Below, in pieces: positions 8,422 to 15,699 of a stretch of 64,000 nucleotides of DNA. The notes under the pieces were generated by a model. It had not been told where the DNA came from, ran no database searches, and saw nothing but the letters and a program-made list of their open reading frames with translations. Location: NCBI GenBank assembly GCA_963922335.1, contig CAWUIB010000002.1, positions 1 through 64,000 on the forward strand, given 5' to 3'. Made by a program: the position numbers and the translations under genes. Numbering within the stretch: position 1 is the first letter of the stretch; each line of letters begins with the position of its first letter. Source of the DNA: CALBPI01 sp963922335 (lineage in GTDB: Bacteria; Pseudomonadota; Gammaproteobacteria; Steroidobacterales; Woeseiaceae).

Positions 8422-9602
8422 TAAACGACTTCGAACAAGCCTGCGGCGCCCATGCCACCGCCTACACACATGGTGCAGACAACGAATTTGGCACCGCGAC
8501 GCTTGCCCTCGATCAGCGCATGTCCGACCATCCGCGCGCCTGACATGCCGTAGGGGTGACCGATCGAAATCGCCCCACCATTCACGTTCAACAACTCATT
8601 CGGAATACCCAAGCGATCACGACAGTAGATCACTTGCACGGCGAACGCTTCGTTGAGTTCCCAGAGACCGATATCGTCCATCGACAGACCGTGACGCTTT
8701 AGCAGCTTCGGCACAGCAAAGACCGGTCCGATCCCCATTTCATCGGGCTCGGTACCGGCGACTGCAATCCCTCGGTAGATACCTAAAGGCTCGATGTTGC
8801 GTTGCTCGGCGAGCTTGCTATCCATGACAACGGATGCGGAAGCACCATCGGACAACTGACTTGCATTGCCGGCTGTGATCACACCGCCATCGAAAACGGT
8901 CCGCAGACCATTCAAACCCTCAAGCGTGGTTTCCGGTCGGTTGCCCTCGTCTTTCTCGAGCGTCACGTCGTGGAATGAAATCTCTTTCGTTTCCTTGTCC
9001 ATCACACCCATGTTGCTCGGCATCGGCACGATCTCGTCGTCGAAGTGGCCCGCCGCCTGACCGGCTGCGGTGCGCTGCTGACTCTGCAGACCATACTCGT
9101 CTTGCTGCTCGCGGCTGATTTCGTAGCGCTTGGCAACGACCTCAGCCGTCTCGAGCATCGACATGTAGAGGTGCGGTGCCTTCTCGAGCGCCACAGGATC
9201 CTGTGCGCGATGCAGATTCATGTGTTCGTTTTGAACAAGGCTGATCGTATCTACGCCGCCACCCACGACAATCGGCATACGATCATGAACGACCTGCTTT
9301 GCAGCCGTTGCGATGGCCATCATGCCCGACGCACACTGACGATCGATCGACATGCCCGCAACGGTCACCGGTAGACCGGCGACGACCGCCGCCTGACGGC
9401 CAACGTTCTGCCCGGTCGAGCCCTGCTGCAACGCACAGCCGATCACGACATCGTCGACCTCACCAGGATCGATCCCTGCGCGCTCGACCGCGTGTTTGAT
9501 GGCATGGCCAGCGAGCGACTGTCCTTGCGTGTTGTTAAAGGCGCCGCGGTAGGCGCGCCCGATTGGCGTGCGTGCGGTTGAAACGATAACTGCATCGCTC
9601 AT
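8421..9602 (-). CDS. Acetyl-CoA C-acyltransferase (thiolase)
   Basis: A 393-residue thiolase II family enzyme that cleaves 3-ketoacyl-CoA to acetyl-CoA plus a shortened acyl-CoA (or the reverse). The nucleophile Cys90 lies in DRQCASGMMA, His349 in SIGHPYGMSGARM, and the general-base Cys379 in CTMCVGGGMGAAG. The start has a GGAG site 7 bases upstream. It follows an SDR and a MaoC hydratase in one operon, so together they supply hydration, 3-hydroxyacyl oxidation and thiolysis. Whether it acts in beta-oxidation of fatty acids or of a more specialised acyl chain cannot be told from sequence. Confidence 0.93.
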   Translation of the reverse strand: MSDAVIVSTARTPIGRAYRGAFNNTQGQSLAGHAIKHAVERAGIDPGEVDDVVIGCALQQGSTGQNVGRQAAVVAGLPVTVAGMSIDRQCASGMMAIATAAKQVVHDRMPIVVGGGVDTISLVQNEHMNLHRAQDPVALEKAPHLYMSMLETAEVVAKRYEISREQQDEYGLQSQQRTAAGQAAGHFDDEIVPMPSNMGVMDKETKEISFHDVTLEKDEGNRPETTLEGLNGLRTVFDGGVITAGNASQLSDGASASVVMDSKLAEQRNIEPLGIYRGIAVAGTEPDEMGIGPVFAVPKLLKRHGLSMDDIGLWELNEAFAVQVIYCRDRLGIPNELLNVNGGAISIGHPYGMSGARMVGHALIEGKRRGAKFVVCTMCVGGGMGAAGLFEVV

Positions 9603-9611
9603 ATTGATCTC

Positions 9612-10535
9612 CTAGCGTTCGAGGCTGATGCCGAGTTTCTTAGCAAGTGCGGTCAGGAACTTGACGCTCTGCTCGCTACCCTGCTGCAACTCGCGGGCTG
9701 TCGACATATCGCTCGCTTCTTCCCAGCGTGCCGCAAGGTTTTCGGCGGTGGCGTCCTCACCGGTCAGCAGGATGCCTTCCGATTCAATGATCGCCGCTCG
9801 TGCGAAACCGCCTGCGCCAGCTGCAATGATCTGACGGCTTCCGGCATCTTTCGAACACATGAAAATAACGGCAGGGGTTACGAGTTCGGGCTTCAACGCC
9901 GCCAGAACATCCTCGCCCATTAAGTCTTCTGTCATTCGCGTCGCAGCGACCGGCGCCAGCGTGTTGACATGAATGTTGTACTTCATGCCTTCGAGATGCA
10001 GCGTATTCATGAAGCCCACCAATCCGAGCTTGGCAGCGCCGTAGTTTGATTGGCCGAAGTTACCGTACAGTCCCGACGAGGAGCTCGTCATCATGATGCG
10101 ACCGTACTGCTGCTGGCGCATGATTTCCCACACGGCTTTGGTGCACACAACGCTACCAATAAGGTGAACATCGACCACCATTTCGAAGTCCGCAAGCTCC
10201 ATCTTCGCGAAGGTTTTGTCGCGCAAGATGCCCGCGTTGTTCACGAGCACATCGATGCGTCCCCAGCGGTCCATCGCCGCTTTCACCATCGCCTCGACCT
10301 CGTCGGGCTTGGTGACATTCGCACCATCAGCGATCGCCTCGCCGCCCATTGCTTCGATTTCCGCGACGACCGCCTCTGCGGCACTGCTGGAACCGCCTGT
10401 TCCATCGCGCGCGCCACCAAGGTCATTGACGACGACCTTCGCGCCGCGACGTGCAAACTCCAATGCATGGCAGCGACCGAGACCGCCACCAGCGCCCGTG
10501 ACGATCACAACCTGGTCGTCAAAACGAATACTCAT
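9612..10535 (-). CDS. SDR 3-hydroxyacyl-CoA dehydrogenase, HSD17B4-like
   Basis: A 307-residue short-chain dehydrogenase. TGAGGGLG (13-20) binds the cofactor, NNAG is at 99-102, and the catalytic set is a Ser near 152 with Y165 and K169 (SNYGAAKLG). The N-terminal half, with NDLGGARDGTGGSSSAAE after the second strand, closely resembles the dehydrogenase domain of peroxisomal multifunctional enzyme type 2 (HSD17B4), which oxidises (R)-3-hydroxyacyl-CoA. The extra 50 or so C-terminal residues also fit that group. A GGAG site precedes the ATG. Pairing with the MaoC gene just upstream suggests an R-specific beta-oxidation route; the chain type is unknown. Confidence 0.88.
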   Translation of the reverse strand: MSIRFDDQVVIVTGAGGGLGRCHALEFARRGAKVVVNDLGGARDGTGGSSSAAEAVVAEIEAMGGEAIADGANVTKPDEVEAMVKAAMDRWGRIDVLVNNAGILRDKTFAKMELADFEMVVDVHLIGSVVCTKAVWEIMRQQQYGRIMMTSSSSGLYGNFGQSNYGAAKLGLVGFMNTLHLEGMKYNIHVNTLAPVAATRMTEDLMGEDVLAALKPELVTPAVIFMCSKDAGSRQIIAAGAGGFARAAIIESEGILLTGEDATAENLAARWEEASDMSTARELQQGSEQSVKFLTALAKKLGISLER

Positions 10536-10548
10536 TCTTGTTGCTCCT

Positions 10549-11013
10549 TTAGCCCTGCGTTACGAACATCGACAGGGTTTGTGCGATCAGCGCAGGTTTG
10601 TCTACGCCTTCAATTTCAATTGTGCAGGTGGACTTGAACAGGTACTGCCCCGGGTTCTTCTCTACCGCTTCATCGAGTACCTGGTGGCAGCGAATACGAC
10701 TGCCAACACGCACCGGCGTCAGGAACCGCACCTTATCTGATCCATAGTTGATGGCCATGACCGTACCCTTAGGCGCAATGCCGCACTGCTCGCCGAAATA
10801 GGGCAGTAGTGACAGCGACAAGAAGCCGTGTGCAATCGTGCCACCGAACGGTGTTTTGGCCGCAGCCTCTTCATCCAGATGAATGAACTGGTGGTCCAGC
10901 GTTGCATCTGCGAACGCGTTCACGCGGTCCTGATCGATCGTAATCCAGTCCGACGGCTCCCGCGCCTTACCGATGTACTGATCGATCTCGGCCATATCCA
11001 CCAATTGACTCAT
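10549..11013 (-). CDS. MaoC-family (R)-specific enoyl-CoA hydratase
   Basis: A 154-residue hotdog-fold MaoC protein. The hydratase motif is seen as FADATLDHQFIHLDEEAA, with the catalytic Asp and His, followed by PFGGTIAHGFLSLSLLP. These enzymes hydrate trans-2-enoyl-CoA to (R)-3-hydroxyacyl-CoA. The ATG at 11013 has an AGGAG site 6 bases upstream; a start 8 codons earlier would overlap the preceding gene and lacks such a site. The neighbouring SDR would oxidise the (R)-product, which supports the functional pairing. Confidence 0.9.
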   Translation of the reverse strand: MSQLVDMAEIDQYIGKAREPSDWITIDQDRVNAFADATLDHQFIHLDEEAAAKTPFGGTIAHGFLSLSLLPYFGEQCGIAPKGTVMAINYGSDKVRFLTPVRVGSRIRCHQVLDEAVEKNPGQYLFKSTCTIEIEGVDKPALIAQTLSMFVTQG

Positions 11014-11033
11014 CTTTTTCTCCTGGTTTGTTC

Positions 11034-12710
11034 TCAAGCTTGCATGGCTGCCAACGCAGCTTCACGCAACCCTCGTTTGTAGATCTTGGCAGTGGCGCCA
11101 CGCGGCAACGGCTCGCCACGCACGTCGATGCTCACCGGAACCTTGTAGTAGGCCAGGCGCTCTTTCACAAACGCTTGCAGGTCTGCCTCGCTCGGTGCGT
11201 CGTGCGCGTAGACCACCGCCACAAGCTGCTCCCCCAACTTCTCGCAGGGCAAGCCGAACACGGCGGCCTCTTTGACCTGATCGTGCGCGTACAAAGCTTC
11301 CTCGACTTCCTGACAGCTGATGTTCTCACCGCCGCGGATAACGATGTCCTTAAGCCGGTCGACAATGAACAGATCGCCATCTTCGTCGAGGTAACCCATG
11401 TCACCCGACTTTACGAACCCGTCTTGTAGCGTCTCCGCAGTTGCTTCCGGCTGGTTCAGGTAGCCCTTCATGTTAGCGATCGAGTGAATCCAGATTTCAC
11501 CCGCCTCTCCTGCAGGACACTCGTTCCCGGTTTCGTCCACGATCTTGATCGTGACCAACGGGAAGCAACCCATACCTACGCTGTTGGGCTTTTCCTGGTA
11601 AGGCTGCCCCGCGTTGGCAGTGCCGAGCGCGCTGGTCTCGGTCATGCCATAGCCAACGGCAGGCATCACGTTTTCCATCGCATCGGTGATCACGGGAACG
11701 TGCGACGCAGGACGCGCTGCACCACCGCCACTAACGGCATAGAGCGAGCTCAGGCTACGACCGGACTTGGCGGCTGCCTCCGCCAGCTCGAACGACATGC
11801 TGGGGACACCGTTAAATGCCGTCAGGTCCTCGCTCTCGATGAGATCCAGCGCCTGTTCGACATTCCATCGGTCCATCATGACAATCTTCTGACCCGCGAG
11901 GATGGACAACAGGAACAGCGCATTACACCCGGTGACGTGGAAAAGCGGCACGGCGAGCAAAATACCCATCTGTTTGCCTTCGGCAGGGCCCTTGCCGCGG
12001 ACCATACGATCTGCGGTAGAGAGCAGCCCCCAGCACATGATCGTGTTGATCGAGGCAATGTGGGTCTGGAGCACGCCTTTAGGGATGCCGGTCGAGCCTG
12101 ACGTGTAGAACAACGTACCGACGTCATGCGGTCCTGGCGGTGTGATGTCGAGCGAGTCGTCGGCCTGCGCCAGCAGCGCCTCCCATGAAGTGCCGATACT
12201 GCCGTCGCCGCGCGCAACAATGACATCGAGCGAGAGGCTTTCGATAATCGGAGCGAGCCGCGATGCGCGCTGTTGATCCGCGAGGATAATCTTGGCACCG
12301 CTATCTTCGCAGGCAAATTGCAGTTCCGCAGTTTGCCACCAGGCGTTCATCAAGACGGCGACGGCACCAATCCGCGTAATCGCCATGTAAACGATCATCC
12401 ATTCGGGGAAGTTACGCATCGCGATTGCAACGTGGTCACCCGGTTTCACGCCTTTGGCAAGCAGTGCCTTTCCGGCCTTTATCGACAAAGCCTCAGCTTC
12501 GGCAAAGGTCAGCCTTTCGTCGTGGTAGACAATAAAGTCCAGCGCGGCGTACTGCGCAGCCGCATGAGCGTACAAGTGGTGCAGTGAGGGTGGCGCATTC
12601 GAGAACACCGGATACTCGATACCATCGACCGTCGTCGAGCCCACCGCAAATTCCGGTGCCTCCACGATCGCCTGTTCGCAGAACGCGAGAATCGGATTCG
12701 CTGCTGCCAT
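11034..12710 (-). CDS. Acyl-CoA synthetase (class I adenylate-forming)
   Basis: A 558-residue AMP-binding enzyme that activates a carboxylic acid to its acyl-CoA through an acyl-adenylate. The phosphate-binding motif YTSGSTGIPKGV is at 202-213. YGMTETSALG is the adenine motif, GFVKSGDMGYLDEDGDLFIV and DRLKDIVIRGGENIS the hinge region, and the catalytic Lys lies near the end in GATAKIYKR. It is the first gene of the five-gene minus-strand operon and presumably feeds it substrate. Overall style is that of medium- to long-chain fatty acid ligases, but chain preference cannot be read off. A GGGGGG run precedes the ATG. Confidence 0.92.
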   Translation of the reverse strand: MAAANPILAFCEQAIVEAPEFAVGSTTVDGIEYPVFSNAPPSLHHLYAHAAAQYAALDFIVYHDERLTFAEAEALSIKAGKALLAKGVKPGDHVAIAMRNFPEWMIVYMAITRIGAVAVLMNAWWQTAELQFACEDSGAKIILADQQRASRLAPIIESLSLDVIVARGDGSIGTSWEALLAQADDSLDITPPGPHDVGTLFYTSGSTGIPKGVLQTHIASINTIMCWGLLSTADRMVRGKGPAEGKQMGILLAVPLFHVTGCNALFLLSILAGQKIVMMDRWNVEQALDLIESEDLTAFNGVPSMSFELAEAAAKSGRSLSSLYAVSGGGAARPASHVPVITDAMENVMPAVGYGMTETSALGTANAGQPYQEKPNSVGMGCFPLVTIKIVDETGNECPAGEAGEIWIHSIANMKGYLNQPEATAETLQDGFVKSGDMGYLDEDGDLFIVDRLKDIVIRGGENISCQEVEEALYAHDQVKEAAVFGLPCEKLGEQLVAVVYAHDAPSEADLQAFVKERLAYYKVPVSIDVRGEPLPRGATAKIYKRGLREAALAAMQA

Positions 12711-12794
12711 GACTGCCCCCCATACAAGTCAAAGAGTCGTGGAGTGTATCGAAGCCGCCACCCGGCGCAAAACAACGGAAAGCCTCAGTGTTCA

Positions 12795-12840
12795 TTCGGC
12801 TTAACCGAACAGTCCCAAAAGTGTCATCTGACGTTAACGT
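12795..12840. promoter_or_regulatory. Two palindromes between acyl-CoA operon and plcP-like gene
   Basis: The 174-base divergent intergenic region holds TTCGG-CTTAA-CCGAA (12795-12809) and the perfect palindrome ACGTTAACGT (12831-12840). Both are plausible operator sites for a regulator encoded elsewhere. GTGTCATCTGACGTTAAC (12821-12838), overlapping the second, is a weak match to a PHO box. No function is proven. Confidence 0.3.
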
Positions 12841-12884
12841 AACCCGACCAAAATGCAGCCACGTCAAGCAGTTAAGGTGCACTT

Positions 12885-13694
12885 ATGCATTCCGACAGCT
12901 CTGTAACCCGTCTCAAGGAACGAGCGGGCCCTCTCGACGGCAAAAGCGCTTTTATTTCTGACCTTCATCTCGGCACGGCCGGTTGTCGGGCAGAGCGTTT
13001 GCTGGATTTCCTCGAACATCTGAACGTTGAAAACCTCTACCTCGTCGGTGATGTGATCGACCTCGAACGCATGCAACAGGTAGTTCACTGGCCGGAATCC
13101 CATACGGCTGTCATCCAGAGGGTGCTCAGCATGGCGGCGCAGGGTGTGAAAGTGACCTATATCCCCGGCAACCACGATGCTCGAATTCGAGCTTTCGCAG
13201 GATCGACGTTCAAAGGCGTCGATATTCGGCTCAATACGATTCATGAGACGGCCGCTGGAAAGCGGCTGCTGGTCACCCACGGTGATCAGTTTGATACGCA
13301 CCTGAAGATTGGATCGCTAAAGGAAAAGATCGGCAGTGCCGCTTATGGATGGTTGGTAGGTTTGGATGTGAGCGTCAACCGGGTCAGATCCAGATTTGGC
13401 TACAGAGATGTCTCCATCGCAACGACGATGAAACTCCGCTTCAAGAGCGCGCAGGAATACATCGCACGCTACGAGCGGATTGCCACAGACGATGCACGAA
13501 AGCGTGGGCTGGACGGCATTATCTGCGGACACATCCATAAGCCCGCCATCATCGAAGAACATGGTGTCGTGTATTACAACGACGGTGACTGGGTTGAGCA
13601 CTGCTCAGCACTGATTGAGGATGATTCGGGAGCGCTGTCCAACGTTCATTGGACGGAAAGCCCCCGACCAATGGATGAAATGCGGGTCGCCTGA
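12885..13694 (+). CDS. PlcP-like metallophosphoesterase
   Basis: A 269-residue calcineurin-type phosphoesterase. Metal ligands are visible as D26 and H28 (SDLHLG), GDVID (55-59), GNHD (95-98), H132 (LVTHGD) and GHIH (215-218). The blocks LDFLEHLNVENLYLVGDVID and YNDGDWVEHCSALIE resemble PlcP, the phospholipase C of phosphate-starved Sinorhizobium and marine bacteria, which releases diacylglycerol from phospholipids. The same superfamily includes LpxH (UDP-2,3-diacylglucosamine hydrolase), which remains an alternative. The PAP2 and GT4 genes next door favour lipid remodelling. An AAGG site precedes the ATG by about 9 bases. Confidence 0.8.
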   Translation: MHSDSSVTRLKERAGPLDGKSAFISDLHLGTAGCRAERLLDFLEHLNVENLYLVGDVIDLERMQQVVHWPESHTAVIQRVLSMAAQGVKVTYIPGNHDARIRAFAGSTFKGVDIRLNTIHETAAGKRLLVTHGDQFDTHLKIGSLKEKIGSAAYGWLVGLDVSVNRVRSRFGYRDVSIATTMKLRFKSAQEYIARYERIATDDARKRGLDGIICGHIHKPAIIEEHGVVYYNDGDWVEHCSALIEDDSGALSNVHWTESPRPMDEMRVA

Positions 13695-13877
13695 GCGCGA
13701 TACGCGCACAAGGAATCGTGACGATGAATTTGCTACAGCGTTATTCGCGAACTTTGGCTGCCTCAAATCGACGTACGATGAAGGCCCAACGTGGTGACAC
13801 AGCGTCCCCACAAACGTGGCGGGGTCAGTTGCTATCGGCCAGCTATGGACATACCGATGGGGACGATGAATACGCGC

Positions 13878-14468
13878 TTAGTGAAGCGGCGCCCAGCGAA
13901 CCTGCCACTGGTCGACCGTATCGGGGCTGACTAAAGGCACTACTTCGATCAACGTCATGCTGATCGTTGCGAGGGCAAAACCCAGGAGCGCACCCACAAC
14001 GACGTCACTGGGATAATGCAGTCCGAGCACCACCCGCGAAATCGCGACTAATATCGCGAAGACCAGTAACGCACCGAACACCGTCGGCACATAGGCGGAA
14101 AGCATCGTGGTGAATAACACCGCGTGCAGTGTGTGACCGGACGGGAAGCTGTATTGATCAAGCGGTGCGGTCTGGCAAACAATCTGCCCATGCGACACAA
14201 ACGGTCGCGGCCGTACCAATCGCTCTTTGAGATACTTGTAAATTCCCACACCCACGAGCGACGTGAAACCGACATGGAGCATCGCCGCAACCCCCTGCCA
14301 ACCGTATAGCACGGCGAACACTGCCATCAGGGAGTACCAGAACACGCCGTCACCAAGACGGCTCACAATCCGGAACAGGCCAACGACCGGTCGGAAGCGG
14401 CTGAGCCAATTCACTCGAAGACAAAGGCCGAGTTCGAGCTTATCCGCCTGACTGAGTAGCACATTCAT
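13878..14468 (-). CDS. PAP2-family membrane phosphatase
   Basis: A 196-residue type-2 phosphatidic acid phosphatase. The three family motifs are present: KERLVRPRP, then PSGH, then SRVVLGLHYPSD with the catalytic His and its partner Asp. Several hydrophobic membrane segments surround them. Members dephosphorylate phosphatidate, phosphatidylglycerophosphate or undecaprenyl pyrophosphate. Between a PlcP-like gene and a lipid-type glycosyltransferase, making diacylglycerol from phosphatidate is the most attractive role, but this is inference. The start at 14468 (MNVLLSQADKLELG) fits better than an ATG 21 codons upstream. It is convergent with the plcP-like gene across 183 bases that hold no convincing gene. 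Confidence 0.87.
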   Translation of the reverse strand: MNVLLSQADKLELGLCLRVNWLSRFRPVVGLFRIVSRLGDGVFWYSLMAVFAVLYGWQGVAAMLHVGFTSLVGVGIYKYLKERLVRPRPFVSHGQIVCQTAPLDQYSFPSGHTLHAVLFTTMLSAYVPTVFGALLVFAILVAISRVVLGLHYPSDVVVGALLGFALATISMTLIEVVPLVSPDTVDQWQVRWAPLH

Positions 14469-14581
14469 TTTTGCACACCACGGGCACGCAGCCGTCGGGA
14501 AAATACCCGGCGTAGGATGCGGTTGAATCACTACAGAAAGTTGAAAAAAATATTACGCTTTGGTGACCGAAAAACACCGCT

Positions 14582-14599
14582 TTTTCATGCGCTTGTAAC
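14582..14599 (+). promoter_or_regulatory. Candidate PHO box before GT4 gene
   Basis: TTTTCATGCGCTTGTAAC reads as two 7-base halves with a 4-base spacer. The first half equals that of the E. coli phoB PHO box, and the second differs by one base from the TTGTCAC half of phoA. It ends 22 bases before the ATG at 14622, and lies in the 153-base divergent region shared with the PAP2 gene. A site here would fit phosphate control of lipid remodelling. The match is imperfect, so it stays a candidate. Confidence 0.35.
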
Positions 14600-14621
14600 A
14601 CAGCCGGCATAGTCTCCCGGC

Positions 14622-15695
14622 ATGAAAATCGCAATTGTTACGGATGCATGGCATCCGCAAACTAACGGCGTCGTAACCACGTTGTCGCGGACTTCAGAAG
14701 CGCTGGTCGAGATGGGGCATAACGTGCGCATGTTCACGCCTGCGCCGTACCGCACGATCCCCTGTCCATCCTATCCCGAGATTCGATTGTCACTGTTCGC
14801 AGGACGACGCCTCAGACGCTCGCTCGATGCTTTCGCACCGGACTCTATTCATATCGCAACGGAAGGGCCGCTGGGATTCGCGGCGCGCCGCTACTGCAAG
14901 AAACGGCGTTTGAAATTCACGACTTCCTACCACACACAGTTTCCGGCGTACGTTCGAAAACGGTTTCCGATTCCGGAGAGTTGGACATGGGCTTTTGTGC
15001 GCTGGTTTCATAACGCTGCAGAAAAAACACTGGCACCGACGCCGGCGATTGTTGCCGAGCTGGAACACCATGGTTTCAAAGCGCCCGTGGTTTGGGGGCG
15101 CGGGGTGGATACCGATTTGTTCCAGCCGAGTCCGGCCAATCGCGACCCCCGCAGCGGGCCCGTGTATCTCTACGCCGGGCGAGTTGCGGTAGAAAAAAAC
15201 CTCGAAGCATTCGCCGGTATGGAGGTACAGGGCCAAAAGATCATCGTGGGCGATGGGCCCGACCTGAAACGACTGCAGTCGAAGTACTCGGATTGCACCT
15301 TTACCGGCTACAAGTTCGGCGCTGAGCTCGCGTCGATCATGGCAAGCGCTGACGTCTTTGTGTTCCCCAGCCGCACGGATACATTTGGGCTCGTGATGCT
15401 GGAGGCCATGGCATGCGGCGTACCGGTAGCCGCCTATCCTGTGCCGGGCCCCATCGACGTGGTTCAGCATGGCCAGACAGGGTTTCTTGACGAAGACCTA
15501 GGCAAGGCCTGCTCGGAGGCACTGAAACTGAGTCGTGAGACCTGTCGCCAGCATGCGCTGAACAACAGCTGGGCGAAATGCAGCGAAGTCTTCTCAAGCT
15601 ACCTCGTTGGCATCACCGACGAGACCGCGGTTTCTGCGTCGGCACCGGTTGTCAGCAACACACCGGACGAAGCTTCAGACCGCGCCTCCCACTAG
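14622..15695 (+). CDS. GT4 glycosyltransferase, probably glycolipid-forming
   Basis: A 357-residue GT-B fold glycosyltransferase of family 4. The N-terminal domain begins MKIAIVTDAWHPQTNGVVTT, with the glycine-containing loop. The donor-binding C-terminal domain has YAGRVAVEKNLEAF (184-197) and the acidic motif region PSRTDTFGLVMLEAMACG (249-266). The style matches alpha-mannosyl- or glucosyltransferases acting on diacylglycerol, such as Agt, which builds glycolipids beside PlcP in phosphate-starved marine bacteria. The last 25 residues are Ser/Ala-rich and probably disordered. No ribosome site is clear before the ATG. The sugar donor cannot be read from sequence. Confidence 0.85.
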   Translation: MKIAIVTDAWHPQTNGVVTTLSRTSEALVEMGHNVRMFTPAPYRTIPCPSYPEIRLSLFAGRRLRRSLDAFAPDSIHIATEGPLGFAARRYCKKRRLKFTTSYHTQFPAYVRKRFPIPESWTWAFVRWFHNAAEKTLAPTPAIVAELEHHGFKAPVVWGRGVDTDLFQPSPANRDPRSGPVYLYAGRVAVEKNLEAFAGMEVQGQKIIVGDGPDLKRLQSKYSDCTFTGYKFGAELASIMASADVFVFPSRTDTFGLVMLEAMACGVPVAAYPVPGPIDVVQHGQTGFLDEDLGKACSEALKLSRETCRQHALNNSWAKCSEVFSSYLVGITDETAVSASAPVVSNTPDEASDRASH

Positions 15696-15699
15696 GCCG

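Noticed and set aside
12885..13694. Assigning the metallophosphoesterase as LpxH
   Set aside because: Possible by superfamily, but the sequence pattern and the PAP2/GT4 neighbours fit PlcP better. Kept as an alternative in the entry.
13718..13930. Small plus-strand reading frame of 68-70 codons between the plcP-like and PAP2 genes, with AAGGA upstream
   Set aside because: It has no recognisable domain, its composition is low in hydrophobic residues, and its second half is antisense to the PAP2 C-terminus. The ribosome-site match alone is weak.
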